A stretch of DNA of 39,996 bases from Acidimicrobiales bacterium. GTDB taxonomy: Bacteria > Actinomycetota > Acidimicrobiia > Acidimicrobiales > MedAcidi-G1. Positions within the stretch are counted from its first letter, which is position 1. The number at the start of each line of letters is the position of its first letter. The position numbers and the translations under genes are program-made. Under the pieces are notes generated by a model. It made no database searches and was not told the origin of the DNA. It saw nothing but the letters and a program-made list of their open reading frames with translations. The stretch lies in NCBI GenBank assembly GCA_022451505.1, contig JAKURX010000007.1, positions 1-39,996 of the forward strand. Direction: 5' to 3'. Positions 18,183 to 27,452 of this stretch are shown here, piece after piece.

Positions 18183-19237
18183 GCTCCCGTCACCTCCCGG
18201 TACGCCATCGTGCCCGACCCGGGCACCAACTCGCCGACCACCCAGGCCGGCCGGTCATGGGCGGCCAACGTGGCCACCACGTCGTCGACTCCAGAGGCTG
18301 GCACGGCCAGCACCATCCCCACGCCCATGTTGAACACCCGGGCCATCTCGTCGTCGTCCACGCCACCCATGGCCTGAAGCTCGCGGAAAATTCGCGGGAC
18401 CTCCCACGTGGTGGGATCGACCACGGCGTCCACCGTGTCGCCCAGCACCCGCGGGAGATTGCCAGGCAGGCCCCCGCCGGTCACATGGGCCACGGCGTGG
18501 ACCTCGTGGGCGGCCAGGGTAGCGACCACCGCCGGGGCGTAAATGACACTGGGGGCGAGAAGCTCGTCGGCCAGCGTCCGGTCGGCCCCCTCCCAGGCCG
18601 AATCGTCCAGCGACCGTCCGGCCACGTCGAACACCAGGCGGCGGGCCAGGGAAAAGCCGTTGGACCGAAGGTTCGGACTGTCTAGAGCAACCAGCAGGTC
18701 TCCGGCCACGACGGCCGAGCCATCGAGGAGCCGCCCACGTTCCACCGCCCCCACAGCGAAGCCGACGAGGTCGAACTGGTCAGCGGCCATCACCCCCGGA
18801 TGCTCGGCCATCTCACCTCCGATCAGTGCACAGCCGGCTTCCGCGCATCCGGCAGCGATCCCCGCTACCAGGCATTCCACGGCTTCCGGATCCAGATGGC
18901 CGATGGCCAGGTAGTCAAGAAAAAACAGTGGCGTAGCCCCGGCGCACACCAGGTCGTCGACGCACATGGCCACCAGGTCCTGCCCGATGGTGTCCAGGCG
19001 GCCGGTCAGCCGGGCGATCTCGGCCTTGGTCCCCACCCCGTCGGTGGCCGATACCAACAGGGGATCCCGGAACCCAGCCGCCGACGGGTCAAAGAGGCCG
19101 CCAAAGCCGCCGATGTCACCCACCACCCCAGGCCGACGGGTAGACCGAACCAGCGGTCCGATCCGCCGAACGGCCTCAGCGCCGGCATCTAGGTCCACTC
19201 CGGCCTCCCGGTAGCTCCTGCCTGTGCCCCCGGCCAC
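18179..19237 (-). CDS. purM: Phosphoribosylformylglycinamidine cyclo-ligase (AIR synthetase)
   Basis: PurM converts FGAM and ATP to AIR, the fifth step of purine synthesis. The 352-residue protein begins GGTGRSYREAGVDLDAGAEAV, as expected for the family. It has DIGGFGGLFDP, the conserved SATDGVGTKAEIA, the Mg/ATP region VAMCVDDLVCAGATPLFFLDY, and CALIGGEMAEHPG. The frame is open upstream, but homology begins at the GTG at 19237, which has GAGGG just before it and sits 5 bp after the purF stop; this settles the start. It is coupled with pyrE downstream. Confidence 0.95.
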   Translation of the reverse strand: MAGGTGRSYREAGVDLDAGAEAVRRIGPLVRSTRRPGVVGDIGGFGGLFDPSAAGFRDPLLVSATDGVGTKAEIARLTGRLDTIGQDLVAMCVDDLVCAGATPLFFLDYLAIGHLDPEAVECLVAGIAAGCAEAGCALIGGEMAEHPGVMAADQFDLVGFAVGAVERGRLLDGSAVVAGDLLVALDSPNLRSNGFSLARRLVFDVAGRSLDDSAWEGADRTLADELLAPSVIYAPAVVATLAAHEVHAVAHVTGGGLPGNLPRVLGDTVDAVVDPTTWEVPRIFRELQAMGGVDDDEMARVFNMGVGMVLAVPASGVDDVVATLAAHDRPAWVVGELVPGSGTMAYREVTGA

Positions 19238-19242
19238 GGCCC

Positions 19243-20805
19243 TCAATCCCGTCCGAACAGCCGACCGGCGGCTTGGGTGGGCAACTCGTTGTCCTCGTCG
19301 GTGGCGTGCACCGGCATGGAACGTTCTGAAGGTGGACCATCCCCCGCTTCCAGCACCCCCTTGGACAGGTTCACCGGGATCTCGACGGGGTAGGTCCCAG
19401 TCAGGCAGGCATCGCAGAACCCGGCACCGACGGCCCCCGTAGCCTCCAGGAGGTGGTCCAAGGTGAGGTAGGTGAGGCTGTCCACCTCGAGATACTCCCG
19501 GATCTCGTCCACGGTGAGGTTGGCGGCCAGTAGCTCGCTGCGAGCACCGGTATCCATGCCGTAGAAGCACGGCCACCGGTATGGCGGCGACGAGACCCGC
19601 ATGTGGACCTCGCCGGCCCCGGCGTCTCTCAGCATGCGCACCATGGCCCGAGTGGTGGTACCCCGTACGATCGAGTCGTCGACCACCACCAGTCGCTGGT
19701 CCTCAATGTTGTCCCGTAGCGGGTTCAACTTCATCCGTACGGCCGCCGACCGGAGGGCCTGGGTGGGGGCGATGAAGGTGCGCCCGATGTACCGGTTCTT
19801 GACTAGGCCCTGGCCGTAGGGGATCCCACTGGCCCGGGCGTAGCCCTCGGCAGCCGGGATCCCGGATTCCGGTACGCCCATCACAAGATCGGCCTCCACC
19901 GGGGCGTGGTTGGCCAGCATCTCGCCCATCCGCACCCGGGCGTGGTGGACGCTCTGGCCGTACAGGACGCTGTCCGGACGGGCGAAGTAGACGAACTCGA
20001 ACAAGCAGAGCCGGGGATCCACGTCCTCGTCGGAAAACGGTCGGAACGACCGGCACCCGGTGTCATCAATCACCACCACCTCGCCGGGGTCCAGTTCCCG
20101 GACCATGTGGGCCCCGATCACGTCCAGGGCCGGCGACTCGGAGGCCAGTACCCACCCACCGTCCAGGCGACCGAGGCAGAGGGGCCGGAAGCCGTTTGGG
20201 TCCCGGACGCCGATGACCCGATCGTGGTCGGCCAGCACGAGGGAGAACGCACCGTGGAGGCGCGGCAATACCTCGGTCAGCGCCTCGTCGAACGCCTCGC
20301 CTGGGTCCATGTCGCCCCGGCCGGCCAGCTCCATGGCCAGCATCTCGGCCACCAGGTCGCTGTCTGACGTCACGGTGCCGGGGAGCATCCCGCACTCGGC
20401 GGCCAACTGCTCGACGTTGACAAGGTTGCCGTTGTGGCCGAGCGCAAACTCGACGTGGTCGACGCCCCGGTAGACCGGCTGGGCGTTGCGCCACGTGCTC
20501 GAGCCGGTCGTCGAATAGCGAGTCTGCCCGATAGCCAGATCCCCGATCAGGGTGGCCAGCGTCCGGTCATCGAAGGCGTTGGACACCAGGCCCATGTCCT
20601 TCACCACCGTCAGGGACTCTCCGTCACTGACCGCCATCCCTGCCGACTCCTGCCCCCGGTGCTGGAGGGCGTAGAGGCCCAGGTAGGTCAGGTGGGCCAC
20701 TGGCAGACCCGGAGCGAAGACGCCAAAGACCCCGCACGCCTCCTTCGGCGTGTCGTCGTCGGGATAGGCACCGGCGATGTCGGGGGTGGTCGCCCGTCGG
20801 TTCAT
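19243..20805 (-). CDS. purF: Amidophosphoribosyltransferase
   Basis: PurF makes phosphoribosylamine from PRPP and glutamine, the committed step of purine synthesis. The 520-residue protein carries a 23-residue propeptide before the N-terminal nucleophile Cys24 (EACGVFGVF), so autocatalytic processing is expected. Then come the glutaminase domain ([15 protein letters not shown]) and the PRTase domain with the PRPP motif [13 protein letters not shown]. Cysteines in [14 protein letters not shown] and GFCDACLTG match the four [4Fe-4S] ligands of the Bacillus-type enzyme. The ATG overlaps the purL stop (ATGA). Confidence 0.96.
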   Translation of the reverse strand: MNRRATTPDIAGAYPDDDTPKEACGVFGVFAPGLPVAHLTYLGLYALQHRGQESAGMAVSDGESLTVVKDMGLVSNAFDDRTLATLIGDLAIGQTRYSTTGSSTWRNAQPVYRGVDHVEFALGHNGNLVNVEQLAAECGMLPGTVTSDSDLVAEMLAMELAGRGDMDPGEAFDEALTEVLPRLHGAFSLVLADHDRVIGVRDPNGFRPLCLGRLDGGWVLASESPALDVIGAHMVRELDPGEVVVIDDTGCRSFRPFSDEDVDPRLCLFEFVYFARPDSVLYGQSVHHARVRMGEMLANHAPVEADLVMGVPESGIPAAEGYARASGIPYGQGLVKNRYIGRTFIAPTQALRSAAVRMKLNPLRDNIEDQRLVVVDDSIVRGTTTRAMVRMLRDAGAGEVHMRVSSPPYRWPCFYGMDTGARSELLAANLTVDEIREYLEVDSLTYLTLDHLLEATGAVGAGFCDACLTGTYPVEIPVNLSKGVLEAGDGPPSERSMPVHATDEDNELPTQAAGRLFGRD

Positions 20806-23021
20806 CGGTTCGTAGTCCCAACGCCCAGAGCCTCTGGGAGCCGTCCCGTATAGGCGGCCACTACTTCGTCCACGGTGACGTCGAGGAGACCCTTGACGAT
20901 GAACCGGGCCCCGGTAGCCAGACCCAGACGGACGGTTGGCACCTCAGCAGTTTCGGCAATGGTCAGCACCTCGGTCAGACGTTCGGGATCAACGGCCACC
21001 ACCACCCGGCTGGGTCCCTCACCGAACAGGGTCCGATGGTCGGCAATCCGGGCCAGATGGGCGCCCACGCCGGACCGAACCACCATCTCGGCCACCGCCA
21101 CCCCCAGCCCCCCGGCCGACACGTCGTGCACGCCGTCCACCAGACCACCCGACACCAGGTCCCGGACCAGGTCGGCCACCCGAAGATGGAGGTCGGCGTC
21201 CAACGGGGCCAGCGCACCACCCGGCGCCCCGTGGGCAGCGCCCCACAGGGAACCGCCCAGCGAAGTGGCCTCAGGGCCCAGTACCACGAGGCGGTGGCCG
21301 TCAACCAGCGTGGCCCCCGGGGGCCGGCGCCGTAGGTCGTCCACCACCCCCAGTAGTCCGATGACCGGCGTGGGGTCGATGTCTGACCCCGCCGACTCGT
21401 TGTAGAGGCTGACGTTCCCGCCGATCACCGGCACGCCAAAGGCGTCGCAGGCTTCGGCCATACCGTCCACGGCCTCGGAAAGCTGCCACATCACCTCGGG
21501 GTTTTCGGGGTTACCAAAGTTGAGGCAGTTAACGACGGCCAGCGGCCGGGCTCCCACGCAAGCCAGGTTCAGGACCGACTCGGCCACCACGTGGGCCGTG
21601 CCTCTCCGGGGGTCCACGGCGCACCAGCGGTGGTTCCCGTCGGTGGTCAGAGCGAGACCGCGTCCCGTCTCCGCACCGGTGGTGGGATGTCGAAGCTTGA
21701 GCACCGAGGCGTCGTCGCCCGGACCTACCACCGTGTTCAGGAAGAGCTGGTGGTCGTACTGCCGGTAGACCCAGGCTGGATCGGTCAGCAGGTCAAGCAG
21801 GTCAGCACCGGGATCGGCCGGCGCCGGAAGGTCGTCGGCCGACGGGCCCGGTGGCTGGCTTGGCGCGGACCGCGGGCGGTCGTAGAGAGGAGCGTCCTCG
21901 TGCAGCGAGGTGGCTGGCATGTCGGCCAGCACCTCGCCGTCGAAGCCGTCCAGGATGCGCAGTGCCCCACCGTCGGTGACCCGACCGATCACAGCGGCCC
22001 GAACTTCCCACCGCTCGCAGATGGTCAGTACCCGGTCTAGCCCGGCGGGTTCCACGATGGCCAGCATCCGTTCCTGGGACTCGCTGGTCATGACCTCGTG
22101 GGCCTCCATGCCGGGCTCCCGTCGGGGAATAGCCGACACGTCCACGTCCATACCTACACCTCCCCGGGACGCCGTCTCGCTGGTGGCACAGGTCAGCCCG
22201 GCACCGCCCAGGTCCTGGATACCCACCACCAGGCCCTCGTCCAGGAGCTGGAGGCAGGCCTCGATGAGCCGCTTCTCCTCGTACGGGTCTCCCACCTGGA
22301 CGCTGGGCCGCTTGTCGCCGTCGTCGTCCGCCGAGAAACCGGCCGAGGCCAGCACGCTGACACCGCCGATGCCGTCCCTACCGGTGCTGGAACCCAGCAC
22401 GACGGCCAGGTTGCCCACCCCGGAGGCCCGTCCGAGCACTAGGCGCTCGGTGGGAAGCACGCCCAGGCAGAGCACGTTGACCAGTGGGTTTCCCTGGTAG
22501 GTCTGATCGAAGACAACCTCGCCGCCCACGGTGGGCACCCCGACAGCGTTGCCGTAACCCGACACCCCGGAGATCACGCCCTCGGCGATCCACCGGCTCC
22601 GGGCGTCGTCAAGCGGTCCAAAGCGGAGAGGATCCATGAGGGCGATGGGTCGGGCGCCCATGGTGAAGATGTCGCGCAAGATGCCCCCCACCCCGGTAGC
22701 TGCCCCCTGGTAGGGCTCGATGGCCGAGGGGTGGTTGTGCGACTCGATGCGGATGGCCGCCGCGATGCCGTCGCCCACGTCGACCACTCCGGCGTTCTCA
22801 CCGGGTCCCACCAGTACCCAGGGGGCTTCGGTGGGAAGCCGCTTAAGGTGAATACGGCTGCTCTTGTAGGAGCAGTGCTCCGACCACATAACCGAGTACA
22901 TGGCCAGTTCCAGGCCGTTGGCCGGCCGGGAGAGGATCCCGTCTATCCGCTCCGCCTCCTCGTCGGTCAACCCGAGGGCCCGGTGGAGTGGCTCGCTCAC
23001 GACGGGCACCGTAGTCGTCAC
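20802..23021 (-). CDS. purL: Phosphoribosylformylglycinamidine synthase, synthetase subunit (small PurL)
   Basis: PurL with PurQ and PurS converts FGAR to FGAM using ATP and glutamine. At 739 residues it is the small form, which requires separate PurS and PurQ, and both are encoded 0.6-1.5 kb upstream. Features include [14 protein letters not shown] near residue 43, the [10 protein letters not shown] and [21 protein letters not shown] stretches around residue 95, and [18 protein letters not shown] and [12 protein letters not shown] are in the second half. The start is GTG at 23021, and a possible -10 box lies at 23055-23061. The gene is first in the purL-F-M-pyrE unit, separated from the other pur genes by a divergent small gene. 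Confidence 0.95.
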   Translation of the reverse strand: MTTTVPVVSEPLHRALGLTDEEAERIDGILSRPANGLELAMYSVMWSEHCSYKSSRIHLKRLPTEAPWVLVGPGENAGVVDVGDGIAAAIRIESHNHPSAIEPYQGAATGVGGILRDIFTMGARPIALMDPLRFGPLDDARSRWIAEGVISGVSGYGNAVGVPTVGGEVVFDQTYQGNPLVNVLCLGVLPTERLVLGRASGVGNLAVVLGSSTGRDGIGGVSVLASAGFSADDDGDKRPSVQVGDPYEEKRLIEACLQLLDEGLVVGIQDLGGAGLTCATSETASRGGVGMDVDVSAIPRREPGMEAHEVMTSESQERMLAIVEPAGLDRVLTICERWEVRAAVIGRVTDGGALRILDGFDGEVLADMPATSLHEDAPLYDRPRSAPSQPPGPSADDLPAPADPGADLLDLLTDPAWVYRQYDHQLFLNTVVGPGDDASVLKLRHPTTGAETGRGLALTTDGNHRWCAVDPRRGTAHVVAESVLNLACVGARPLAVVNCLNFGNPENPEVMWQLSEAVDGMAEACDAFGVPVIGGNVSLYNESAGSDIDPTPVIGLLGVVDDLRRRPPGATLVDGHRLVVLGPEATSLGGSLWGAAHGAPGGALAPLDADLHLRVADLVRDLVSGGLVDGVHDVSAGGLGVAVAEMVVRSGVGAHLARIADHRTLFGEGPSRVVVAVDPERLTEVLTIAETAEVPTVRLGLATGARFIVKGLLDVTVDEVVAAYTGRLPEALGVGTTNR

Positions 23022-23054
23022 CAGTCGGGGACCCGACCCTTCCTAGCGGTACCG

Positions 23055-23061
23055 ATCTATA
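23055..23061 (-). promoter_or_regulatory. Possible -10 element upstream of purL
   Basis: On the minus strand this reads TATAGAT, a good -10 match, 34 bases before the purL GTG in an otherwise GC-rich leader. No clear -35 hexamer was found 16-18 bp upstream. The placement fits the need for a new promoter after the divergent small gene. Confidence 0.4.
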
Positions 23062-23217
23062 CCCCGTGGGGCCGTCCTGAATCCCGGATCATTACCCTGG
23101 GATCAAGGTGATTTGGACGTGTTCTCTCAAAGAAAAAAATCGACCTATCCTCGGTAGCCCTTCGGTACATATTCTCCGCTTTCTTACATATCCCAGAAGA
23201 CGAAAGTAGTGGTTCGA

Positions 23218-23604
23218 ATGGCGCGCACGAAGATGACCAACTCCGAGAAGGTCGAGGTAGCCGCAGTCCGCGAATACCTGAAGGCCCTTGAGCAGAATGC
23301 CCCCCGCCGGGGCCGCAAGCGCACGCCCGACGGCGTCCGTCGCCAGTTGGCCTCGGTGGCCGCCGAGATGGAGGGGGCGACAGTCACCCGACGACTGGGC
23401 CTGGTCCAGCAGCGGATCGACCTGGAGGCCGAGTTGGAGGTCCTCAAACAGGCCGGCTCGATCGACCTGTCGGCCCTGGAGGCCAACTTCGTGGACCACG
23501 CTGCCGCCTACGGTGAACGGCGGGACATCTCCCACGCCGCCTGGCGGGAGGTCGGCGTCTCGGCGGCCACCCTCAAGGCAGCCGGTATCCGCCGCAGCAC
23601 CTGA
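23218..23604 (+). CDS. Small conserved helical protein of unknown function
   Basis: This 128-residue protein has a basic N-terminal third (RTKM, then PRRGRKRTPDGVRRQ at about 29-43) and a helical centre rich in Glu and Leu (residues 48-80, ATVTRRLGLVQQRIDLEAELEVLK), perhaps a coiled coil. The C-terminal segment YGERRDISHAAWREVGVSAATLKAAGIRR resembles a short recurring actinobacterial motif that I recall but cannot name. The basic patch and helices hint at nucleic acid binding, which is inference. The ATG at 23218 is chosen over a GTG nine bases upstream. It is on the opposite strand to all surrounding pur genes and preceded by the most AT-rich stretch of the cluster. Confidence 0.75.
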   Translation: MARTKMTNSEKVEVAAVREYLKALEQNAPRRGRKRTPDGVRRQLASVAAEMEGATVTRRLGLVQQRIDLEAELEVLKQAGSIDLSALEANFVDHAAAYGERRDISHAAWREVGVSAATLKAAGIRRST

Positions 23605-23645
23605 CCCTGGAGCCCATCAGCCCCGGACTACCAGGGCCGGCCGGC

Positions 23646-24308
23646 TCAGGCGACATCCAGTAGAGAGCCCAGAAGCACCGCCCCGTCGGCGCTGCCCAGT
23701 AGGTCGTCACAGGCCCGCTCCGGATGGGGCATCAGCCCGACCACATTGCGGCCCTCGTTACAGACCCCCGCAATGTCGTCTACCGATCCGTTCGGGTTGT
23801 CGAGATACCGGAGCACCACCCGGTCCTCGTCCCGGAGCCGGGCCAGTGTCTCGGCGTCGCAGGTGTAGTTACCCTCGAAGTGGTTTATGGGAACCGACAA
23901 CTGGTCCCCCACCTCGGCCCTCCTGGTGAGGACCGACCCGGTGGTCTCAACTCGCAACGTCGTCGGCTGGCACAGGAACTTCAGGCCCGCGTTCTTCTGG
24001 AGGGCGCCGGGTAACAGCCCCGCCTCGGTGAGAACCTGGAAACCGTTGCAGATGCCGACCACCGGGCCTCCGTCGGCGGCGAACCGGGCCACGGCCCCCA
24101 TCACGGGTGAGAACCGGGCAATGGCTCCCGGGCGAAGGTAATCGCCGTGGGCGAACCCGCCCGGCACAATCACCGCGTCCACATCGCCCAGCTCGTCGTC
24201 GGCATGCCACAGCAGGCGGCCAGTGCCCCCCAACTGCTCCACAGACGACACGGCGTCCATCTCGCAGTTGGTGCCGGGGAAGATCACGACACCCACGGTG
24301 GTGGCCAT
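23646..24308 (-). CDS. purQ: Phosphoribosylformylglycinamidine synthase, glutaminase subunit
   Basis: PurQ releases ammonia from glutamine for PurL. The 220-residue class I glutamine amidotransferase has [14 protein letters not shown] near residue 49, the nucleophile Cys87 in VGICNGFQ, and His195-Pro-Glu197 in MPHPERA. The ATG at 24308 overlaps the purS stop (ATGA); the open frame continues upstream but only as an overlap with purS and purC. It ends 41 bp from the convergent small gene. PurS, PurQ and the small PurL together form the complete FGAM synthase. Confidence 0.96.
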   Translation of the reverse strand: MATTVGVVIFPGTNCEMDAVSSVEQLGGTGRLLWHADDELGDVDAVIVPGGFAHGDYLRPGAIARFSPVMGAVARFAADGGPVVGICNGFQVLTEAGLLPGALQKNAGLKFLCQPTTLRVETTGSVLTRRAEVGDQLSVPINHFEGNYTCDAETLARLRDEDRVVLRYLDNPNGSVDDIAGVCNEGRNVVGLMPHPERACDDLLGSADGAVLLGSLLDVA

Positions 24309-24562
24309 CAGCCGGCGGCCTCCACAGTCACCGAGGCGTCCTCGATCACCGGGTTGGTTAGGAAGGAGGCGCAGAGGTCCTCGGCCCGGGTGGTCGCTTC
24401 GGTGACATCGGCCGCCTCGATGGTGAAGCGCACCGTCTTGCCCACGCTGACCTCGGTCACCCCCTCGTAGCCAAGGGCGGGCAGCGCCCGCTCGATCGTG
24501 GCACCGGCCGGATCGGCAATACCACCTCGCAGCCTCACGTCCACCATCACGTCGAACCGCAT
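24308..24562 (-). CDS. purS: Phosphoribosylformylglycinamidine synthase subunit PurS
   Basis: PurS is the small bridging subunit of the bacterial FGAM synthase complex, helping pass ammonia from PurQ to PurL. The 84-residue protein has FDVMVDVRLRGGIADPAG at the start, the LGYEGVTEVSVGKTVRF strand region, and the C-terminal LCASFLTNPVIEDASV, all standard for the family. The start is the ATG at 24562, 27 bp after purC, preceded by a GGAGG-like site (GAGGAGGGTC). Its stop overlaps the purQ start. Confidence 0.95.
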   Translation of the reverse strand: MRFDVMVDVRLRGGIADPAGATIERALPALGYEGVTEVSVGKTVRFTIEAADVTEATTRAEDLCASFLTNPVIEDASVTVEAAG

Positions 24563-24589
24563 GACCCTCCTCCCGTCCTCCTGCTCGGA

Positions 24590-25489
24590 TCAGCCGCCCA
24601 CCCCGGGCCAGTCGGCGAACGACCGTCCCGTGATGCGCTCGTAGGCCTCCACGTAGCGCGACGACGTGGCGGACGCCACCTCGTCGGGCAACGCTGGTGG
24701 CGGCGGCTGCTTGTCCCAATCCAACCCGTCCAGGTAATCGCGGACCGGCTGCTTGTCGAACGACGGGGGCGTCACCCCCGGGGCCCACACCTCGGCGGGC
24801 CAGAAGCGGGACGAGTCCGGGGTGAGGACCTCGTCGGCCAGCACCAAGCGGCCGTTGACCATCCCGAACTCGAACTTGGTGTCGGCGATGACGATCCCCC
24901 GCTGGGCCGCCCACTCGGCACCCCGCAGGTAGCAGGCGACCGACGCCTCGCGGGCCGCCTCGGCCGCCTGGACGCCCACCAGGTCCACTGCCTCAGCGTA
25001 GGAGATGTTCACGTCGTGGCCCTCGTCAGCTTTTGTGGACGGGGTGAACACCGGCTCGGGAAGGCGGCTGGCCTCGAGGAGCCCGTCGGGCATCGGCGTG
25101 CCGTGCATGGTCCCCGAGGTCCGGTACTCCTTCCAGGCCGAGCCGGTGATGTACCCCCGGACGATGCACTCGATGGGCAGCATCTCGGCCCGATGGCACA
25201 GCATGGTCCGGCCTGCCAGATCGGCCGACGCCGTAGCACCCAAGACGGCTTCCAGGTCGGCCGTGGCGGTCGAGATCAGGTGCCCGCAGACCAGGTCGGC
25301 GAACTGCTCGAACCAGAAGGACGTCATGGCGGTGAGGACCCGTCCCTTGTCGGCGATCGGCTCGGCCATAACCACGTCGAACGCCGAGATGCGGTCCGAG
25401 GTGACCATGAGTAGGCGGCCGTCTCCGGCGTCGTAGACGTCGCGAACCTTGCCCGAGTGCAGGAGGGGGAGGTCGACCGTCGTGTTCAT
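24590..25489 (-). CDS. purC: Phosphoribosylaminoimidazole-succinocarboxamide synthase (SAICAR synthetase)
   Basis: PurC ligates aspartate to CAIR with ATP, giving SAICAR. The 299-residue protein has LLHSGKVRDVYDAGDGRLLMV near residue 8, the nucleotide-binding SDRISAFDVVM, and ECIVRGYITGSAWKEY. IVIADTKFEFGMV and LVLADEVLTPDSSRFW are further family motifs. The ATG at 25489 follows a TGGAG site; the frame upstream of it overlaps purB and has no homology. It is longer than the roughly 237-residue E. coli enzyme and matches the longer SAICAR synthetase type. purB precedes it by 22 bp. Confidence 0.95.
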   Translation of the reverse strand: MNTTVDLPLLHSGKVRDVYDAGDGRLLMVTSDRISAFDVVMAEPIADKGRVLTAMTSFWFEQFADLVCGHLISTATADLEAVLGATASADLAGRTMLCHRAEMLPIECIVRGYITGSAWKEYRTSGTMHGTPMPDGLLEASRLPEPVFTPSTKADEGHDVNISYAEAVDLVGVQAAEAAREASVACYLRGAEWAAQRGIVIADTKFEFGMVNGRLVLADEVLTPDSSRFWPAEVWAPGVTPPSFDKQPVRDYLDGLDWDKQPPPPALPDEVASATSSRYVEAYERITGRSFADWPGVGG

Positions 25490-25511
25490 CGCACTCCAGT
25501 GGGCGGTCGGG

Positions 25512-26927
25512 TCAGAGGATCGGTTCGGGATCGTAGGCGGCAGCCCGGGAGCGGGCGGCCACCACCTCGGCCACCCGTTCCACGACGGCGGACACCTGAG
25601 CCGAGGCGTTGCCCACGAACACTGATGGATCGTCGAGCAGGCTGTCGAGATCGTCGCGGTCCAGCGGCAGGGCAGGGTCGGAGGCCAGACGATCCAGCAG
25701 GTCGGTCTCCACACGACCCTCCTCCCGGCGGACCAGAGCGGCGGCCACCGCGTGGTCCTGGATGACCCGGTGAGCCTCTTCACGTCCCATCCCGGCCTGG
25801 ATGGCAGCCATCAGCACCCGCGTGGTGGCCAGGAAGGGCAGGTACTGGCCGAGCTCTCGCTCCACCACGGCCGGGTAGACGCCGAACTCGTCCAGCACGG
25901 TGAGGAAGGTCTGGAACAGGCCGTCGGCGGCCAGGAAGGAGTCGGGGAGGGCCACCCGCCGGACCACCGAGCAGCTCACGTCACCCTCGTTCCACTGGTC
26001 GCCCACCAGGCCCCCCACCATGGCCAGGTGCCCCCGCAGCACAACGGCTAAGCCGTTGACCCGCTCGCAGGATCGGGCATTCATCTTGTGGGGCATGGCC
26101 GACGAGCCGACCTGGCCCGGTTGGAACCCCTCGGTGGCCAGCTCGTGGCCGGCCATCAGCCGGATCGTTCGGGCCAGGTTGGCCGGCCCCCCGGCTGCCT
26201 GGGCCAGCGCGGAAACCACGTCGAAGTCCAGCGACCGCGGGTATACCTGTCCCACCGAGTCCAGGACCTGGGCGAAGCCGAGGTGGTCGGCCACCAGTTG
26301 TTCTAACTGGTCGACTCTGGCGCCGTCACCGTCCAGGATGTCCATCTGGTCCTGCTGGGTGCCCACCGGTCCCTTCAACCCCCGGAGTGGGTAAGCATCC
26401 AGTAGGTCGGAGATCCGGCGGTGCGAGGCCAAGAGTTCCTCGGCCGCTGTGGCGAACCGCTTGCCCAGCGTGGTGGCCTGGGCGGCCACGTTGTGGCTGC
26501 GCCCAACCATGACCAGACCGTCGAACTCCGCAGCCAGGCGGGCCAGGCGGGTCAAGGTGGCCACGATGCGGTCCAGTACCAACTCCAGGCTGCGGCGGAC
26601 CTGGAGCTGTTCGACGTTCTCGGTGAGGTCCCGAGACGTCATGCCCCAGTGCACATGCTGGTGGCCGGCCAGGGCACAGAACTCCTCTATCCGGGCCTTC
26701 ACGTCGTGCCGGGTAACCTGCTCCCGCTCGCGGATCGACGCCAGGTCCACCTGGTCGACCACGGCCCGGTAGTCCTCGACGACCCCGTCGGGGATATCCA
26801 CGCCGAGCTGGCGCTGGGCCTCCATCACGGCGATCCAGAGCTCCCGTTCCATGACCACCTTGGCCTCAGTTGTCCAGAGGCCGACCATGGGCCGGCTGGC
26901 GTAGCGGGAGGCGAGGACGTTCTCCAT
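25512..26927 (-). CDS. purB: Adenylosuccinate lyase
   Basis: PurB acts twice in purine synthesis: it removes fumarate from SAICAR to give AICAR, and from adenylosuccinate to give AMP. The 471-residue protein has RYASRPM near the N-terminus, VHWGMTSRDLTENV near residue 92 and GRSHNVAAQATTLGKRFA near 142, with the conserved His. The superfamily signature GSSAMPHKMNA near residue 274 holds the catalytic Ser loop. The start is the ATG at 26927. It sits between purE and purC with gaps of about 20 bp, so it is cotranscribed. Confidence 0.95.
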   Translation of the reverse strand: MENVLASRYASRPMVGLWTTEAKVVMERELWIAVMEAQRQLGVDIPDGVVEDYRAVVDQVDLASIREREQVTRHDVKARIEEFCALAGHQHVHWGMTSRDLTENVEQLQVRRSLELVLDRIVATLTRLARLAAEFDGLVMVGRSHNVAAQATTLGKRFATAAEELLASHRRISDLLDAYPLRGLKGPVGTQQDQMDILDGDGARVDQLEQLVADHLGFAQVLDSVGQVYPRSLDFDVVSALAQAAGGPANLARTIRLMAGHELATEGFQPGQVGSSAMPHKMNARSCERVNGLAVVLRGHLAMVGGLVGDQWNEGDVSCSVVRRVALPDSFLAADGLFQTFLTVLDEFGVYPAVVERELGQYLPFLATTRVLMAAIQAGMGREEAHRVIQDHAVAAALVRREEGRVETDLLDRLASDPALPLDRDDLDSLLDDPSVFVGNASAQVSAVVERVAEVVAARSRAAAYDPEPIL

Positions 26928-26947
26928 GGGGTTCGGGGCGCCGCCGC

Positions 26948-27403
26948 TCAGCGGGGAACCATCTCCTCACGGTGGGCCTCGAGGGCTTCGACGAGGTCCG
27001 AGTCGCCCACGGCCAGCATCTGAACAGCCAGCAGAGCAGCGTTCATGGCACCGTCCACGGCCACGGTGGCCACCGGGATGCCCCTGGGCATCTGAACAGT
27101 GGCCAGTAGGGAATCCCACCCGTTGATGGCACCGCCGGAGAGGGGCACGCCGATCACCGGGAGCGTGGTGTGGGCGGCCGCTGCCCCGGCTAGGTGGGCC
27201 GCCATCCCGGCTCCGCAGATGATCGCCGAGTACCCGGCCTCCCGGGCCCCCGACACGAACCCGGCGACCAGGGCCGGGCTGCGGTGCGCCGACATGACCC
27301 GCACGTCGGCCTCGATGCCGTAGCGCTCTAGCGTCGCCGCGGCAGGGGCCATCTTGTCGCCGTCATTGGGCGAACCCATGAGGATCGCCACCTTGTACGC
27401 CAT
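26948..27403 (-). CDS. purE: N5-carboxyaminoimidazole ribonucleotide mutase (class I PurE)
   Basis: PurE rearranges N5-CAIR to CAIR. The 151-residue protein has MGSPNDGDKM near residue 9, VMSAHRSP near 37, and ICGAGMAAHLAG near 62, the standard class I active-site segments with the conserved His in SAHR. Class I PurE normally works with PurK, which makes N5-CAIR; purK is not in this window and should be elsewhere. The ATG has an AGGAG-like ribosome site (ACAGGAGAATTCG). It lies between purD (49 bp upstream) and purB (20 bp downstream). Confidence 0.95.
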   Translation of the reverse strand: MAYKVAILMGSPNDGDKMAPAAATLERYGIEADVRVMSAHRSPALVAGFVSGAREAGYSAIICGAGMAAHLAGAAAAHTTLPVIGVPLSGGAINGWDSLLATVQMPRGIPVATVAVDGAMNAALLAVQMLAVGDSDLVEALEAHREEMVPR

Positions 27404-27452
27404 CGAATTCTCCTGTTCCTGTCCCTCGGGTCCTCTTGTGTCCCTACTAGTC

